Source: an alpha proteobacterium IMCC14465
GTDB taxonomy: Bacteria > Pseudomonadota > Alphaproteobacteria > RS24
NCBI GenBank assembly: GCA_000293845.2
Contig: ALYF01000010.1
Location: forward strand, 27,540 to 91,539
Length of the DNA stretch: 64,000 bases
Direction of reading: 5' to 3'
The notes beneath the pieces were generated by a model. It ran no database searches and was not told the origin of the DNA. It worked only from the letters and a program-made list of their open reading frames with translations. Positions 62,580 to 64,000 of this stretch are shown one piece after another (position 1 is the stretch's first letter; each line of letters starts with the position of its first letter). The translations under genes and the position numbers were made by a program.

Positions 62580-64000
62580 ATGGATGTAATGATGCAAATT
62601 GAAGAGACCTCCGCTGAAGGCCTTTCCCGTGAGTTGAAAATTACCGTTGCCAAAGACGATTTGGCTTCGCGTCTGGATGCCAAGTTGCTTGAAATGAAAG
62701 ATCAGGTTCAACTTAAGGGTTTCCGTAAGGGTAAAGTTCCTGTCACGCATTTGAAAAAAGTTTATGGCGCGCGGCTCATGAGTGAAATTCTTCAAGAGGT
62801 CGTGAATGACCAAACCCAGCAAGTGCTGAGTGACCGTGATGAGCGTCCAGCACTTCAGCCAGAAGTCAATCTAGATGGCGATGTTGAAAATGTCATTAAT
62901 GGTGATGCTGATTTCGTCTTCAATATGATTTACGACATCATCCCGCCAATTAAGCTGGCGAATTTCAAAGATATTTCTCTTGATCGTAAAGTTGCGGAAA
63001 TTTCGGATACGGAAGTTGATGAGTCTATTCAACGTCTTGCCCAATCGCGCAAGCAATTTGAGCCTAAGGCGAAAACAGCCAAAGCCGCATCTGGTGATAG
63101 TGTGAAAATCGACTTTCTCGGCAAGATTGATGGCGAGGCTTTTGAAGGGGGCGCGGCTGAAGGTTTTGAACTTGAGCTTGGCTCCAATCAATTTATACCC
63201 GGTTTTGAAGATCAAATTATCGGTAAAAAGGCCGGTGACAGTTTCGATGTTGAGGTGAGCTTCCCGGAAGATTACGGCAATGCTGATTTATCAGGTAAAG
63301 CTGCTGTGTTTGAGACCACTGTCCATGAAGTTAGCGGCCCGAAAGAGATTGAGATTAATGATGAATTTGCCACCACTATGGGCATGGAGTCACTTGATCA
63401 ACTCAAGGAAATGGTGCGCGAGCAAATCGGTAAGGATTATCAAAACTTCTCCCGTGAGCAGGTGAAGCGGGATTTGCTGGACAAGCTAAGTGATGCGCAT
63501 GATTTTGAACTACCGACCCGTATGGTTGATTTGGAGTTCAATCAAATTTGGCATCAGTTTGAGCATGAGCTGGAAAATCAAAGCAAGAAAATTGATGAGC
63601 TTGATGAGTCCGAAGATGAGTTGCGCACTGAATATCGTGAGATTGCTGAACGCCGTGTTCGCACAGGCCTTGTGCTTGCTGAAATCGGGTCAACCAATGA
63701 GATTGAAGTGACGCAGGAAGAAATTAATCAGGGTCTTATGGAGCGTGTGCGTCAATTCCCGGGGCAGGAGCAGGAAGTCTTTAATTATTTCCGCAATAAT
63801 CCTGAAGCAATGGCACAAATTCGGGCGCCATTATTCGAAAACAAAGTCATTGATTTTGTGATTGAGCAGGCTGATGTCACAGACATTACGGTGAGTATTG
63901 AAGAGCTGATGGCAGCACCAGACGAGGCTGAGGAAAAAGCACCAGCTAAGAAATCTGAGGCTAAGAAGAAGCCTGCGAAAAAACCAGCCGCTAAAAAAGC
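62580..64000 (+). CDS. tig: Trigger factor (partial, continues beyond window)
   Basis: An open frame of over 473 codons. Ribosome-binding loop GFRKGKVP, FKBP-type PPIase (KIDFLGKIDGEAFEGG) and C-terminal chaperone arms are present; the end is Lys/Ala-rich. Start alternatives are ATG 62580 and 62592; the latter begins MQIEET as in other trigger factors, with GGA 7 nt upstream. It binds nascent chains at the exit tunnel. Confidence 0.93.
   Translation, partial: MDVMMQIEETSAEGLSRELKITVAKDDLASRLDAKLLEMKDQVQLKGFRKGKVPVTHLKKVYGARLMSEILQEVVNDQTQQVLSDRDERPALQPEVNLDGDVENVINGDADFVFNMIYDIIPPIKLANFKDISLDRKVAEISDTEVDESIQRLAQSRKQFEPKAKTAKAASGDSVKIDFLGKIDGEAFEGGAAEGFELELGSNQFIPGFEDQIIGKKAGDSFDVEVSFPEDYGNADLSGKAAVFETTVHEVSGPKEIEINDEFATTMGMESLDQLKEMVREQIGKDYQNFSREQVKRDLLDKLSDAHDFELPTRMVDLEFNQIWHQFEHELENQSKKIDELDESEDELRTEYREIAERRVRTGLVLAEIGSTNEIEVTQEEINQGLMERVRQFPGQEQEVFNYFRNNPEAMAQIRAPLFENKVIDFVIEQADVTDITVSIEELMAAPDEAEEKAPAKKSEAKKKPAKKPAAKK

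Overview
This window looks like a chromosomal segment of a free-living, probably marine alphaproteobacterium of moderate G+C. The evidence is a MipZ-type ParA ATPase, DUF1489 and DUF3572 proteins, a ClpS-ClpA pair, and a housekeeping order (rpmG, nudix, rnr, topA, dprA, plsY, pyrC-like, pyrB, ruvX, gatC-A-B) familiar from Hyphomicrobiales/Parvibaculales-like genomes. No finer taxonomy can be defended from the sequence alone. I see no transposase, phage gene, integrase or CRISPR array.

Region 1 (1-23.9 kb) is a catabolic island. It holds a meta-cleavage-product-type hydrolase cut by the window edge, an HsaA-like flavin-dependent monooxygenase, a FadD3-like acyl-CoA ligase, a second CoA ligase, six of the window's seven SDR oxidoreductases, two Old-Yellow-Enzyme reductases, two KshA-like Rieske oxygenases, a KstD/Kst4D-like flavoprotein, a flavin reductase fused to a winged helix, a SnoaL-fold protein, two amidohydrolases (one a lipoprotein), an MFS transporter and two AsnC/Lrp regulators. 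Together these resemble a steroid or polycyclic-terpenoid pathway: ring dehydrogenation and hydroxylation, aromatic ring hydroxylation, C-C hydrolysis, then CoA activation of the remaining rings. The substrate is inferred. Four of its intergenic regions carry a TTGCGTAA/TTACGCAA-type motif and a fifth carries a different palindrome, so the island is probably controlled by dedicated repressors.

Region 2 (24-37 kb) is mostly core: mgtE with an exported Kelch protein, DUF1489, panC, an SDR, mipZ, clpS-clpA, a HIT protein, a FemAB-like acyltransferase, RidA, dinB, a HAD-like protein, DUF3572 and rpmG. Region 3 (37-52 kb) runs nudix, rnr, topA, a small nuclease, dprA, plsY, a pyrC-like pseudo-dihydroorotase, pyrB, ruvX and gatCAB. 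Region 4 (52-64 kb) has an enoyl-CoA hydratase, a coniferyl-aldehyde-type dehydrogenase, a RhlE-like helicase, parE, a third OYE-type enzyme with a membrane-anchored SnoaL-like protein, the glnB-glnA operon behind a well-matched sigma-54 promoter, tRNA-Leu(TAG) and the start of tig.

The most unusual recurring signal is short tandem repetition (12-21 bp, usually three or more copies) exactly at gene boundaries. It duplicates stop codons, Shine-Dalgarno sequences, a start-codon region or C-terminal codons at mgtE, the HIT gene, rnr, pyrB, gatC, the enoyl-CoA hydratase, the third OYE and the parE upstream region. Other points to check are a 9-codon reading frame abutting mgtE, a PyrC-like protein without its metal ligands, and an amidohydrolase that has also lost its metal motif.
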